The position numbers and the translations under genes are program-made. Under the pieces are notes generated by a model. That model made no database searches and was not told the DNA's origin. It was given only the letters and a program-made list of their open reading frames with translations. A stretch of DNA of 22,195 nucleotides from UBA11606 sp039188975 (lineage in GTDB: Bacteria > Actinomycetota > Acidimicrobiia > Acidimicrobiales > Aldehydirespiratoraceae), in assembly GCA_039188975.1 (NCBI GenBank), contig JBCCYT010000066.1, positions 1-22,195 of the forward strand. The letters run 5' to 3'. This document shows positions 7,580-16,600 of this stretch, piece by piece (position 1 is the first letter of the stretch; every line of letters starts with the position of its first letter).

Positions 7580-10030
7580 TCAGTCCTCGAGGTGCGGCCG
7601 CTGATTCTGCGGGTCGTACCAGGAGCGGATCGACGTCGACACGGGGACGCGGCGGCCGCCGATGTTGGTTTCCCACATCGCATCATCGAGCCACGCCTTC
7701 GTGATCGCCTCGCCATCGGGATGTTCGAGGTAGCCCATTGCGCAGCATCGGTCCTGGGTCGCCGACCACATCGAGGATGAGATTCGACCGACCACGTCAC
7801 CGTCTCGGTACAGCGGCTCGTCGTGATAGGTGAGCAACTCCGGGTCTTCGATTCGGAACTGGATCAACCGCTTCGAGCGGGGCTGGCCCTTCTGGGCGAG
7901 CAGGGCTTCCCGACCGAGGAAATCGCCTTTGTCCCAGTCGATGGCGAATCCAAGGCCCGCTTCCAACGGTGTGTCTTCGTCGGTGATGTCGTGGCCCCAA
8001 TGCCGCATGCCGGCTTCGAGCCGAAGCGAGTTCATGGCGTGGTAGCCAGCATGCACCAAACCGTGCGTCGCCCCTGCGGTGACGATGGCGTCGTACACCG
8101 CTTCGGCCATCGCATTCGGCATGTACAGCTCCCATCCGAGCTCACCGACGTAACTCATGCGCAAGGCAAGAACCTGCTGGCCCGCAAGCTCGATTCGTTT
8201 GCTCCAACCGAACGGAAAGCCATCGTTGGACAGGTCAGCATCGGTCAGTTCCGACAGCAGCTTGCGGCTGTTGGGGCCCATCAGGCCGAGCATCACGAAG
8301 TCGTGGGTGACGTTGGTGATCTCGACGTCCTTGCCCGCCGCCGCCCGACGCAGCCAGGTGAGGTCACGGTTCTCCGCAGCGGCCGCGGTGACGACGAAAA
8401 AGCCGTCGTCGCTCATCCGGGTGACGGTGAGGTCGGCCTCGATCCCGCCCTTGTGGTTACACCATTGGGTGTAGATCGCCTTGTGAATCGGAGCGTCGAT
8501 GTTGGCAACCGAAATGTGGTTGAGGACCTCGAGCGCGTCAGGGCCTTCGACTCGGAATTTGGCGAACGAGGTCTGATCGAAGAGGCCGACGGCCTCCCGT
8601 ACCCCCATGCACTCGCGAACCATGTTGTCGTGCCAGTTCTGCTTGCCGTAGGAGTACTCGTACGCTCGAGCCTGGCCCTCGTCGGCGTACCAATTGGGGC
8701 GTTCCCAGCCTGCGGTCTCGCCGAACACTGCGTTGGCCGCATCGATCCGATCGTGCAGTGGCGAGTGTCGGATTCCACGTGCCGACTCGTACTGGCGGAA
8801 CGGCCAATGCATCGCGTAGAGCAGGCCGAGGCTCTCAGAGATCCGGCCCTTCAGATAGTCGACGTCGCCTTGGAACGGTTGAGCCCGCCGGATGTCGACG
8901 GAGTTGAGATCCATGGGGGGATGCTTGTCGGCGATCCAGTCGGCGAGCGCCCAGCCGACCCCGCCGGCCGACTGAATGCCAACCGAGTTGAAGCCGGCTG
9001 CGACGTAACAGTTGTCGACCTCGGGGGCCTCACCCATGTAGTACACGCCGTCGGGCGTGAACGCCTCGGGTCCGTTGAAGAAGAGTTGGAGTCCGACCTC
9101 ACCGAGCACCGGCACACGGTGGATGGCTCGCTCGAAGATCGGTCCGACATGGTCCCAGTCCTCCGGGAGGCTGTCGAAGGCGAAGTCGCGGGGCACCTCG
9201 TCGGTCCGCCAGATCTTGCCGCGTGGTTCGAAGAACCCGGCCATGATCTTGCCGGTCTCTTCTTTGAAGTACGTGTAGTTGCCCGGGTCGCGCAGGGTCG
9301 GCGTCCCGAGCTTCATGCCGTCGATGGGCTCGGTGACGATGTAGAAGTGCTCGCACGCTTGCAGCGGAACGTTGACGCCGATCTGGGCTGCGAGGTGGCG
9401 GGTCCACATCCCGGTTGCGAGCACGACGATCTCGGCTTCGATCTCGCCCTGCTCGGTGACGACACCGCTGATCTTGCCGTTGTCAGTCTTCAGTTGGGTG
9501 ACAGCGACGTTCTCGATGACCTGGGCGCCCCGGGATTTCGCGCCCTTGGCGAGGGCCATAGTGGTGTCGACGGGTGAGGTTTGACCGTCGCGCGGGATGT
9601 ACAACGCACCAACCAGATCATCGGTACGCATGTGCGGGAACAACTCGGCCGCCCGTTCGATCGAGATCTCTTCGCAGTCGACCCCGACGCCGTCGGCCAT
9701 GGTGGCGCCGCGCCGGATTTCCTCCCAGCGCTGTTCATTGTCCGCCACCTGAATCGAGCCGGGGGTGCGGTAGCCCGTCGCCTGCCCGGTTTCGTCCTCG
9801 AGTTCTTCGAAGAGCCGGGCCGAATACGCCGCAAGCTTTGTCAGCGAGTAGGTCGACTTGAGCTGGCTGACCAGCCCGGCCGCATGCCAGGTGGTACCCG
9901 CGGTCAGCGTGTTTTGTTCGAGGACGACGACGTCGGTGATGTCACGACGAGTGAGGTGATACGCAATGCTGCAGCCGACAATGCCGCCACCGACGACGAC
10001 GACTTGGGCGCGATCTGGAACGGTTCCCAT
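7580..10030 (-). CDS. Dimethylglycine / sarcosine dehydrogenase-like FAD protein with GcvT domains
   Basis: An 816-residue flavoprotein of the DMGDH/SARDH family, which oxidatively demethylates N-methylated glycines and passes the one-carbon unit to tetrahydrofolate. The N-terminal DAO domain (about 8-370) opens with the dinucleotide-binding motif VVVGGGIVGCS. TTWHAAGL contains His49, which aligns with the histidine that binds FAD covalently in mammalian DMGDH. A linking FAO_M-type segment (about 370-430) is followed by an aminomethyltransferase (GcvT) folate-binding domain (about 435-710) and a GcvT C-terminal barrel (about 715-800). The length matches the family. The exact substrate (dimethylglycine, sarcosine or a related amine) cannot be told from sequence. 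The start is ATG 10030, preceded by GGGGC. Two palindromes lie in its upstream gap. A hairpin terminator follows. It is probably a single-gene unit or loosely linked to the phosphoesterase upstream. Confidence 0.87.
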   Translation of the reverse strand: MGTVPDRAQVVVVGGGIVGCSIAYHLTRRDITDVVVLEQNTLTAGTTWHAAGLVSQLKSTYSLTKLAAYSARLFEELEDETGQATGYRTPGSIQVADNEQRWEEIRRGATMADGVGVDCEEISIERAAELFPHMRTDDLVGALYIPRDGQTSPVDTTMALAKGAKSRGAQVIENVAVTQLKTDNGKISGVVTEQGEIEAEIVVLATGMWTRHLAAQIGVNVPLQACEHFYIVTEPIDGMKLGTPTLRDPGNYTYFKEETGKIMAGFFEPRGKIWRTDEVPRDFAFDSLPEDWDHVGPIFERAIHRVPVLGEVGLQLFFNGPEAFTPDGVYYMGEAPEVDNCYVAAGFNSVGIQSAGGVGWALADWIADKHPPMDLNSVDIRRAQPFQGDVDYLKGRISESLGLLYAMHWPFRQYESARGIRHSPLHDRIDAANAVFGETAGWERPNWYADEGQARAYEYSYGKQNWHDNMVRECMGVREAVGLFDQTSFAKFRVEGPDALEVLNHISVANIDAPIHKAIYTQWCNHKGGIEADLTVTRMSDDGFFVVTAAAAENRDLTWLRRAAAGKDVEITNVTHDFVMLGLMGPNSRKLLSELTDADLSNDGFPFGWSKRIELAGQQVLALRMSYVGELGWELYMPNAMAEAVYDAIVTAGATHGLVHAGYHAMNSLRLEAGMRHWGHDITDEDTPLEAGLGFAIDWDKGDFLGREALLAQKGQPRSKRLIQFRIEDPELLTYHDEPLYRDGDVVGRISSSMWSATQDRCCAMGYLEHPDGEAITKAWLDDAMWETNIGGRRVPVSTSIRSWYDPQNQRPHLED

Positions 10031-10040
10031 GAGCCCCGAT

Positions 10041-10055
10041 GTTAGTGCGTCTAAC
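10041..10055. promoter_or_regulatory. Short inverted repeat upstream of the dehydrogenase
   Basis: GTTAG and CTAAC half-sites, separated by five bases, lie 11-25 bp upstream of the dehydrogenase start. They may be an operator or a chance dyad. Confidence 0.3.
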
Positions 10056-10081
10056 GACCCGTGGATACCGCTCAGTGGATG

Positions 10082-10098
10082 GTTTCACTCAGTGAAAC
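10082..10098. promoter_or_regulatory. 17-bp perfect palindrome, probable operator
   Basis: GTTTCACTCAGTGAAAC is a perfect inverted repeat (eight pairs around one central base), 52-68 bp upstream of the dehydrogenase start. The single-base centre makes it a poor hairpin, so a dimeric repressor or activator site fits better. The cognate regulator is not in this window. Confidence 0.55.
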
Positions 10099-10137
10099 AG
10101 CGTCAGCAGCGTCGGTGTTGGGCAGGTCGTTTCGTGA

Positions 10138-11238
10138 TCAGCCCGATGCCTCTGAGAAGTCGAGAACACCGATGCTGGGCCGAGCCCCGAAGCGAACTTG
10201 GGGCGCGTCGCCGCGTTCGCGGCCCACGCCGGTGGAGACATAGATCCGGTTCCCGTTGACCTCGTGCAAGCCGCCCGCAGCGACGTCTCGTGACACGGCA
10301 CTGGCCGTCATGATCGGGCCGAGCACCGGCAGCTGAATCTGTCCGCCGTGGGTATGGCCCGAGATGACGAGGTCGACCGGGCCCGGCAGCCAGAAGGCAA
10401 TGTCGGGACGGTGGGAAAGCGCGATCGTGACGACCTCGTCGGTTTCGGCCGCGGCCAGACGGCGCATTGCCGCCAACGACGGCCCGGCGGGTTGCAAGGC
10501 CAGGTCCCGGGTGCCCCCGATCACGACCGTTGTGCCGTCGATCTCGAAACGCTCGACCCGGTCGTGGAGCACCACGGCACCGCTCTCGTCCGCGATGCGT
10601 TCGATGAACCCGATGTGATCGGTGTTGCCTTCGATCATCACGACGGTGCCGACGGCATCGACCAGGTCGGAGATCAGCTCAGCCCACTGGGGCCACGCAA
10701 CCGCGATGTAGTCGGCATCCACCTGCCAGAGATCGCCAGGGATGACGACGAGATCAGGATCTTCGTCGATGAGTTGCGCAACCGCGTCTCGTTCATAGTC
10801 GCCAATACCGGTTGTCTGAAGGTCGGCAAGCACCCCAACGCGGAGCCCGGCCCCGGCATCGTTCGCAACCGTGACGTGGTCGACCCGCAACCAGAACGGC
10901 TCGATGTGCGAGGCGTACAGACCAGCGATCGGAGGCAGGAGCAGGATGAGATACACCAACCGTCCGGGTCGAGTGGCGAGCCGAAATCGCGCCAGCGGGT
11001 TGATGGCGATCGTGAACAGCACAACGGCCGGTACGACCGTGGCCAGGAGGTACGCGAGGTGCGCGACACCAAAGAAGGTGAGCGTCGCCGCCCAGGCCAC
11101 CGCCGCAAGCATGACGGCCGCAACCATGCCGAGCCGACGAGGCGACGGCCGGGCGTCGCGCCACACCGGTTCGAGCGCGAATCCGAAAACGGCGCCGACC
11201 ACGATGGCAAAGACCAGGAGCTGGGTACTGAAACTCAC
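10138..11238 (-). CDS. Membrane-anchored metallophosphoesterase with altered metal motifs
   Basis: A 366-residue protein. Residues 1-115 contain about four hydrophobic segments (around 5-22, 37-56, 60-79 and 93-110). The rest is a calcineurin-like phosphoesterase domain of the YkuE type. Motifs in order are ADLQ (139-141, where DxH is usual), PGDLW (Gly-Asp at 168-169), GNTDH (204-208, where GNHD/E is usual), SHRPD (His276) and GHTHGGQ (294-300). Two of the canonical histidines are therefore replaced, by Gln141 and Thr206. It probably acts on a phosphoester near the membrane; the substrate is unknown. GTG 11238 is taken as the start because it opens on the first membrane segment. The gene is divergent from the GNAT gene across 45 bp. 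Confidence 0.8.
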   Translation of the reverse strand: MSFSTQLLVFAIVVGAVFGFALEPVWRDARPSPRRLGMVAAVMLAAVAWAATLTFFGVAHLAYLLATVVPAVVLFTIAINPLARFRLATRPGRLVYLILLLPPIAGLYASHIEPFWLRVDHVTVANDAGAGLRVGVLADLQTTGIGDYERDAVAQLIDEDPDLVVIPGDLWQVDADYIAVAWPQWAELISDLVDAVGTVVMIEGNTDHIGFIERIADESGAVVLHDRVERFEIDGTTVVIGGTRDLALQPAGPSLAAMRRLAAAETDEVVTIALSHRPDIAFWLPGPVDLVISGHTHGGQIQLPVLGPIMTASAVSRDVAAGGLHEVNGNRIYVSTGVGRERGDAPQVRFGARPSIGVLDFSEASG

Positions 11239-11270
11239 AGATCACCAGCGTGCCAGCGTTGATGGCGACC

Positions 11271-11276
11271 TAGCGT
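11271..11276 (+). promoter_or_regulatory. Possible -10 element for a leaderless GNAT transcript
   Basis: TAGCGT fits the actinobacterial TAnnnT -10 pattern and lies exactly seven bases before ATG 11284, so transcription could begin at the A of the start codon. No Shine-Dalgarno sequence is visible for this start. No convincing -35 is seen; an 8-bp direct repeat (CCAGCGTG, CCAGCGTT) sits at 11245-11260 in the divergent gap. Confidence 0.35.
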
Positions 11277-11283
11277 GAGCCAT

Positions 11284-11814
11284 ATGGCCCCGGCGGAGAT
11301 CACCAAAGACGATCACGTCGTGCTTCGCGAGATCGTTGATGACGATGCGGAGGACCTTCTCGCCGTGCTCGGTGATCCAGAGGTGATGCGGTACGGGACA
11401 ACCGGCGTGGCGACCCTCGCCGACTGCCGCCATTTCATCGAAACCAACCGGGCCGCCGCGAAACGCACGGGTATGGCCGGATGGGCGATCTGCATGCCCA
11501 CCGATTCGACCCTGCTCGGCTACTGCCGCCTTCGGGGCGATGCCGACTGGGTCGGCGAGGGCGAGATCGAAGTCGGGTATCGATTGGCCACCCGAGCGTG
11601 GGGTCGCGGCCTCGCCACCGCAGCCGCTCGGCTTGCTCGAGATCTTGCGTTTGACCGCTTCGGCGCAACCACCCTGATCGCAGTGATCGACCCTGCGAAC
11701 ACGCCATCGATACGCGTCGCTGAACGACTGGGGATGCGACCGACCCGTGAGATCATGCTTCCGGAGTACGACCATCCCGACGTTGTCTACACCCTGACCC
11801 GGGCCGATTGGTGA
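11284..11814 (+). CDS. GNAT-family N-acetyltransferase (RimJ/RimL-like)
   Basis: A 176-residue GNAT protein, which transfers an acetyl group from acetyl-CoA to an amine. The fold signs are an N-terminal LREIVDDDAEDLLAVLGDPEV strand/helix, a central E-V-G-Y-R-L strand, and the acetyl-CoA loop RAWGRGLAT with its R-x-x-G-x-G/A pattern (about residues 107-115). The late NTPSIRVAERLGMRP segment is typical of the Acetyltransf_3 group that includes ribosomal-protein and antibiotic acetyltransferases. The substrate is not predictable. ATG 11284 is preferred over GTG 11275 because of the -10-like element just ahead of it. Its stop overlaps the start of the next gene (GTGA), so the two are almost certainly co-translated. 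Confidence 0.85.
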   Translation: MAPAEITKDDHVVLREIVDDDAEDLLAVLGDPEVMRYGTTGVATLADCRHFIETNRAAAKRTGMAGWAICMPTDSTLLGYCRLRGDADWVGEGEIEVGYRLATRAWGRGLATAAARLARDLAFDRFGATTLIAVIDPANTPSIRVAERLGMRPTREIMLPEYDHPDVVYTLTRADW

Positions 11815-12791
11815 TCACCCCCGAACTCCCGACCGAGGAGCGGGCTGTCGCCATCGCCGAGCGGTTTCTCGGGGAGGCGGTCGCAAGCTGTGACCGGTTT
11901 CCGACCGGGCTTCGGAATTGGGTCTATGACGTCACCGGGATCTCTGGCGCATCGATCGTCGTACGGATGTGTGATCCGAGGCATCGCGAGGAGCTTGCTG
12001 GTGGTCGGTACTGGACGTCCATCCTGGCGGCGGCCGGGGTGCCGGTCGCCGCCGTGTTGGCCAGCGACGTGGAGGCCGCCCACCCCTTTCTCATCCTCGA
12101 ACGCCTGAACGGGGCTGACCTCGGAACCGTGATCACGTCGCTCTCCGCGCCGCAACGTCGCTCGATTGCGACCGACGTCGCAGATGCACAGCGCCGCGTC
12201 GGACGGCTTGGTGTTGGCCCCGGCTTTGGTTACTCCGTCAACGGAGTGACAGGGCTGGTCGCGAGCTGGGCAGCCGTCATCGAATCGGAGGTCGACACCT
12301 GGGACCGGCACATCGCCCAGGCAGGTGTTGTCTCACCCGCCTGGGTCGGGCGGGCGCGCCAGGCCCTGTTCACGATCAGCGATCAGCTCGACGGCATCGG
12401 TCCGCGCCCGTTCCTCCACGACGCAACCACCAAAAACGTGATCGTTGCCGACGGAAAGCTGCAGGGCATCGTCGATGTCGACACGATGGGCTTTGGGGAC
12501 GTGCGATGGGCCGTTGCCTTGACCCGGATGTCGCTCATCGCCGCGGACCAACCGACGGACTACATCGACGCCCTCATGGAACATCTGATGCCAGCCGAAG
12601 ACCCACGAATCGTCTCCGTCTACACCGCGCTTCACGGGGTTGGCTTCCTTGCCGAGCTCGGACAGCGTTTCAACCGCCCCGACCGGGCGCCGGTCGTCGA
12701 CGACAAGGCCCGAATCAGACTCGAACACACGGTCGACCAGCTCCTCGCGAGCGTTGGCGGCGGGCGCCTCAGCCGTTCACCGCAGAGATGA
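11811..12791 (+). CDS. Aminoglycoside-phosphotransferase-family kinase-like protein
   Basis: A 326-residue protein of the APH / choline-kinase fold. Kinase-type catalytic residues are kept: the H-D-x4-N motif (LHDATTKNVIV, about residues 204-214) supplies the catalytic Asp and metal-binding Asn, and GIVDVDTMGFGD (about 221-232) supplies the second metal-binding Asp. IVVRMCDP near residue 50 is the probable region around the ATP-binding strand. Such proteins phosphorylate small hydroxylated or amine substrates; antibiotic resistance is not implied. The start is GTG 11811, which overlaps the upstream TGA in a GTGA arrangement; TTG 11808 would extend it by one codon. The last 23 bp overlap the 3' end of the convergent oxidoreductase gene. 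Confidence 0.8.
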   Translation: MITPELPTEERAVAIAERFLGEAVASCDRFPTGLRNWVYDVTGISGASIVVRMCDPRHREELAGGRYWTSILAAAGVPVAAVLASDVEAAHPFLILERLNGADLGTVITSLSAPQRRSIATDVADAQRRVGRLGVGPGFGYSVNGVTGLVASWAAVIESEVDTWDRHIAQAGVVSPAWVGRARQALFTISDQLDGIGPRPFLHDATTKNVIVADGKLQGIVDVDTMGFGDVRWAVALTRMSLIAADQPTDYIDALMEHLMPAEDPRIVSVYTALHGVGFLAELGQRFNRPDRAPVVDDKARIRLEHTVDQLLASVGGGRLSRSPQR

Positions 12792-13617
12792 TCTCGGCCT
12801 GCTGATCGAGCAGCGGGATCACGGTCTCGGCGTCTGCGGGCGGCAACCCAAAGATGAAACGCCGGACGCCACCCGCTTCGTGCTGCTTGGCAACATCGGC
12901 CTTCATCGGCGCCATGTAGAGCGACAACTCGATCTCTGAGACATCCCGATCATGCTTTCGGCATTCCTCGGCCAGGACCGGCAGATCGTCGAGCATGGTT
13001 CCACCCCGGCCGTTGATCGGCATCCATCCGTTGCCATAGCGGGCCGCTCGCCGGGGACCCCACGGTGACGCCCCGCCGACATGGATCGGCGGATGCGGCG
13101 TCTGCGCCGGCTTGGGCTTGGACCAAAGCGGATCGAAGTCGACGAACTCGCCGTGATACTCCGCCGGGTCGTCGGCCCAGATCGCTTTCATCGCTTCGAG
13201 ACGTTCACGCATCAGTTTCCAGCGGGAATCGAATGCGGTGCCATGGTTCGCCATTTCTTCGGCGTTCCAGCCGCCCCCAACGCCGAACAGAAACCGTCCG
13301 TTCGAAATGCGATCGATCGAAGCAACTTCCTTCGCCGTCGTGATCGGATCGCGCTCCACCACCAGACAGATGCCGGTGGCGACCTTCAACGAGGTCGTCG
13401 CGGTCGCGGCCGCCGTCAACGCAACGAACGGATCCAGCGTCTCGTAGTACATCTGCGGCAACACGTCGCCGCCTGGCCATGGGCTGCGGCGCTCAGCCGG
13501 AATGTGCGTGTGCTCCGCCACCCACAACGACTCGAACCCACGCTCCTCCAGCGCCCGCCCGAGATCGGCCGGATGCATGCCGTCCGAGGTCGGGAAGATG
13601 CACGCACCAAACTCCAT
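12769..13617 (-). CDS. LLM-class F420-dependent oxidoreductase
   Basis: A 282-residue luciferase-like (TIM-barrel) oxidoreductase. Visible family marks are MEFGACIFPTSD at the start, LEERGFESLWVAEHTHIP, the segment VATGICLVVERDPITTAKEVASID, and the motif GRFLFGVGGGWNAEEM (about residues 108-123), typical of actinobacterial F420-dependent members. It probably carries out hydride transfer with coenzyme F420; the substrate is unknown. ATG 13617 shares one base with the smc stop (TGATG), so translation is coupled to smc. The 3' end overlaps the convergent kinase-like gene by 23 bp (12769-12791), leaving no room for an intergenic terminator there. Confidence 0.85.
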   Translation of the reverse strand: MEFGACIFPTSDGMHPADLGRALEERGFESLWVAEHTHIPAERRSPWPGGDVLPQMYYETLDPFVALTAAATATTSLKVATGICLVVERDPITTAKEVASIDRISNGRFLFGVGGGWNAEEMANHGTAFDSRWKLMRERLEAMKAIWADDPAEYHGEFVDFDPLWSKPKPAQTPHPPIHVGGASPWGPRRAARYGNGWMPINGRGGTMLDDLPVLAEECRKHDRDVSEIELSLYMAPMKADVAKQHEAGGVRRFIFGLPPADAETVIPLLDQQAEIISAVNG

Positions 13618-16600
13618 CAGACCGTCGCTTCAGCTCCGGCGGCCGTCGCCGAATCGGTCACATCGACGACGCCCCCTGTCGCCGTCCCGGCGACCCCGCT
13701 CTCTGTCGCCGTCCCGGCAACCGCGCTCTCTGTCGCCGTCCCGGCGACCGCGCTCTCTGTCGCCGTCCCGGCGACCTTCTCACTGACGACGCGGCTGCTT
13801 CCACCCGGCTTCATCGAGACGCCATAGAGACAATCCGCAGCCTCCATCGTGCGTTTCTGATGGCTGACGAGGAGCAGCTGCGCGTCGGAACGGAACTCCT
13901 CGACCAACGACAAGAAGCGATGCAGGTTGACATCGTCGAGCGCGGCCTCGACCTCGTCCATCACATAGAACGGCGACGGCCGACTCCGAAAGACCGCAAA
14001 GAGGAACGCGAGGGCCGTCAGGGTGCGCTCACCGCCCGAAAGCAGTGAGAGCTTCTTGACGTTCTTGCCCGACGGCTTCGCCGAGATCTCCACACCGGTG
14101 TTGAGCAGATCGTCAGGGCTCGTGAGCGAGATCGATCCTTGACCCCCAGGAAAGAGGGTCTCGAACAGCTGCGTGAAGTTCACCGACACGTCGGCGAATG
14201 CCGACGCAAAGACCGTGACGATCTCCTCATCGATCGACGCGATGACCTTCGACAGCTCACGTCGCGTCGCACGGATGTCGTCGAGCTGACCCTGAAGGAA
14301 CGAGTGCCGCTCCTGGAGCGCCTGGTACTCCTCCAACGCCAACGGATTGACCGGCCCCATGATGTCGAGTTCGCTCTCGAGCATCTCGACCCGCCGCGCC
14401 GGATCGATACCGTCGGGGAGTTCCGGGCACGGTGCGGACACGGCGACATCGGGCGCAAGATCATGGTCGGAACGGAGCCGATCAACCGTGGCTTGCAGGC
14501 GGGTCCGCAGCTCGGCCTCCTCGACCTCGGCCTTGGCCACCGCCGTCCGCAGCCCCTCCAACTGCTTCTCGGCCTCGTGACGGCGCCGTCGCAGCCCATC
14601 GAGACGCTTCGCGATCTCCTGGGCTGCCTGCGACTGCTGGCGACGTCGCTCGCGCACCTCGGCCAGGCGGACATCGACCACGGCAGTCCGAGCCTCGACC
14701 GCAGCCGTCAGGTTGTCGAGCACCGCAGCACGACGATCGAGCGCGACCCGCTGCCCTTCGGCCGCGGCCCGCTTCTCTGCGTCGCGCGCAAGCCGGTCAT
14801 CGAGCTCGGTCAAACGAGACGTCAGCGACGCCTTGCGTTCCTCGAGTCCGGCGCCCCGCACATCGACATCGCTCCGCAAGGAACCGACCGTCGCCGCCCG
14901 CTCCTCGAGATCAGCTCGAGCCGCGGCCAGGCGCCTTCCGGCCTCGAGCGAGGCCTCCTCGTCCGCTTCGAGCGCGGGCAGTTCCGTCTCGAGCTGCTCG
15001 ACTCGAGCCGAGTCCCGCTCGAGGCGAACGGCCAGCTCGTCGAACCGAGCCTGCAGGGTGTCGGCCTCGGTCGAGACCTCCCGACGATCAGCGTCGGTGC
15101 GCTGGAGCGCATCGCTCGCAGCGCTCAAGCCAGCCCCGATCCCGTCGAGCCGATCGGCGAGTTCCTCGGCTCGCTCGCGCCGGGTTGCGAGTTCTTGACG
15201 AGCCACAGTGGTGGCATCTCCGCACACGGCAGCCTGCGTTCGCGTGACCTCGACCTGGGCTTCGGCCTCGGTGAGCGCAGCGCCGGTTGCGCCCGTACCG
15301 GCCGTTCCGATCCGCCACCCACTCGATCCGAACCGGTCGCCCGCTCGGGTGACGACGACACGGGTCGGATCGCCGATCGCAAGATCGAGCGCGGCTTCCC
15401 AACCGCCGTCGACGACGGCCGTGTCGCCGAGCAAGACGTCGAGGAGGTCGTCGACCTCCGGCGACATGCCCCGGACGTGGCTTCGAATGTGGTCTGGCCC
15501 GCTTGCTCGCGCCGCTCGTCGACCACCGAGCGCCACGACGGCACCGGGATCGCCCCCGGCACTCAACACATGCAGCGCCCGACGAGCGCTTTCGTCACCG
15601 TTGACGATGACGGCATCGAGCGCATCGCCAGCTGCTGCCTCGAAGGCTGACTCCCAGCCATGCTCGACCGCGACCAGGTCGAGGAGGGTCCCGAGGACAC
15701 CATCCACATCCGCGAGGCGTTCGGCGCCGCTGCGAGCGCGGGCCTCGTCGAGCGCCAACGTGAGCGCCTCTGCCCGGGCAACCCAGCGATGATGCTCCGA
15801 CTCGGCGTCGGCTTGCTCGGCCTGGCGATCGGCCAGCGCATTCTCCGCGACCAGCTTGGCGGCTTCGGCCGCTTCGAGCGCGGCCACCAGCGGCTCCTCC
15901 TCGTCGTGCAAGGCGCCGACATCAGCCCGACGTTGCGCTGCGGCCGCCTCGAGCGCCTGTCGCTTCTGATCAAGCTCAGTCAACTTCGTCTGGAGTCGCT
16001 GCGATTCGCTGGTGCTGCGTTCGATCGATGCCCGCAAGGCGCCGAGCTCGCCGCGGAACTCCGAGGCTTTGCCGCTCGGTACCGGCACGCCGTCGCCCCA
16101 CTCGGCGCGGAACGACTCGCGGTCCGCCGCCAACGCTGCTTCCTCGTCGCGCAGGCGAGTGAGGTCAGGAGCGAGGGCTTCGAGCTCGCCGGTGACGGTG
16201 GCCAGGTCGGTGCGGCACTTCGCTGCTTCGGCTTCGAGGTTGGCGATGACGGCACGATCAGCGAATGCGGAGCGGTCTCGCTCGACGCCACGCCGGCGTT
16301 CGGTGAGCACCGCACTGAAGCCGCGAGCGCGCTCTCGCATCGACTCGAGCCGCACGAGCGTGTCGCCCAGGTCGTCGCCGCCATGATCGGCAAGCGCCCG
16401 CTCGTCCTCGGAGACCGATTGGGCGAGCTCATCGAGCTCCGCTCGAGTGGCGCGCTCTTGTTCGATGCGAGTGGCCCGAAACTCCCCGTTGGACCCCAAC
16501 TTCGTCCGGAGATCGGCAACCTCACGGCCAGCGAGATGGATGCGAAGCGCCGTCAGCTCAGCGATCAGGTCGCCATGGCGACGGGCCGCTTCCGCCTGCT

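Noticed and set aside
7823..9577. Long plus-strand open frame (584 codons) opposite the dehydrogenase gene
   Set aside because: It is an antisense shadow in high-GC DNA; the minus strand gives a full-length, well-recognised flavoprotein and the plus product resembles nothing.
10082..10098. Terminator of the phosphoesterase gene
   Set aside because: The perfect dyad has a one-base centre, is not GC-rich and has no T-run on the minus strand, so an operator fits better.
11811..12791. Antibiotic-resistance operon (acetyltransferase plus aminoglycoside phosphotransferase)
   Set aside because: Both are members of very broad families in chromosomal context; nothing in the sequence points to an antibiotic substrate or to mobility.
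13677..13777. CRISPR-like array from the 27-bp repeats
   Set aside because: Units are directly adjacent with no spacers, are in frame with smc, and no cas genes are present.
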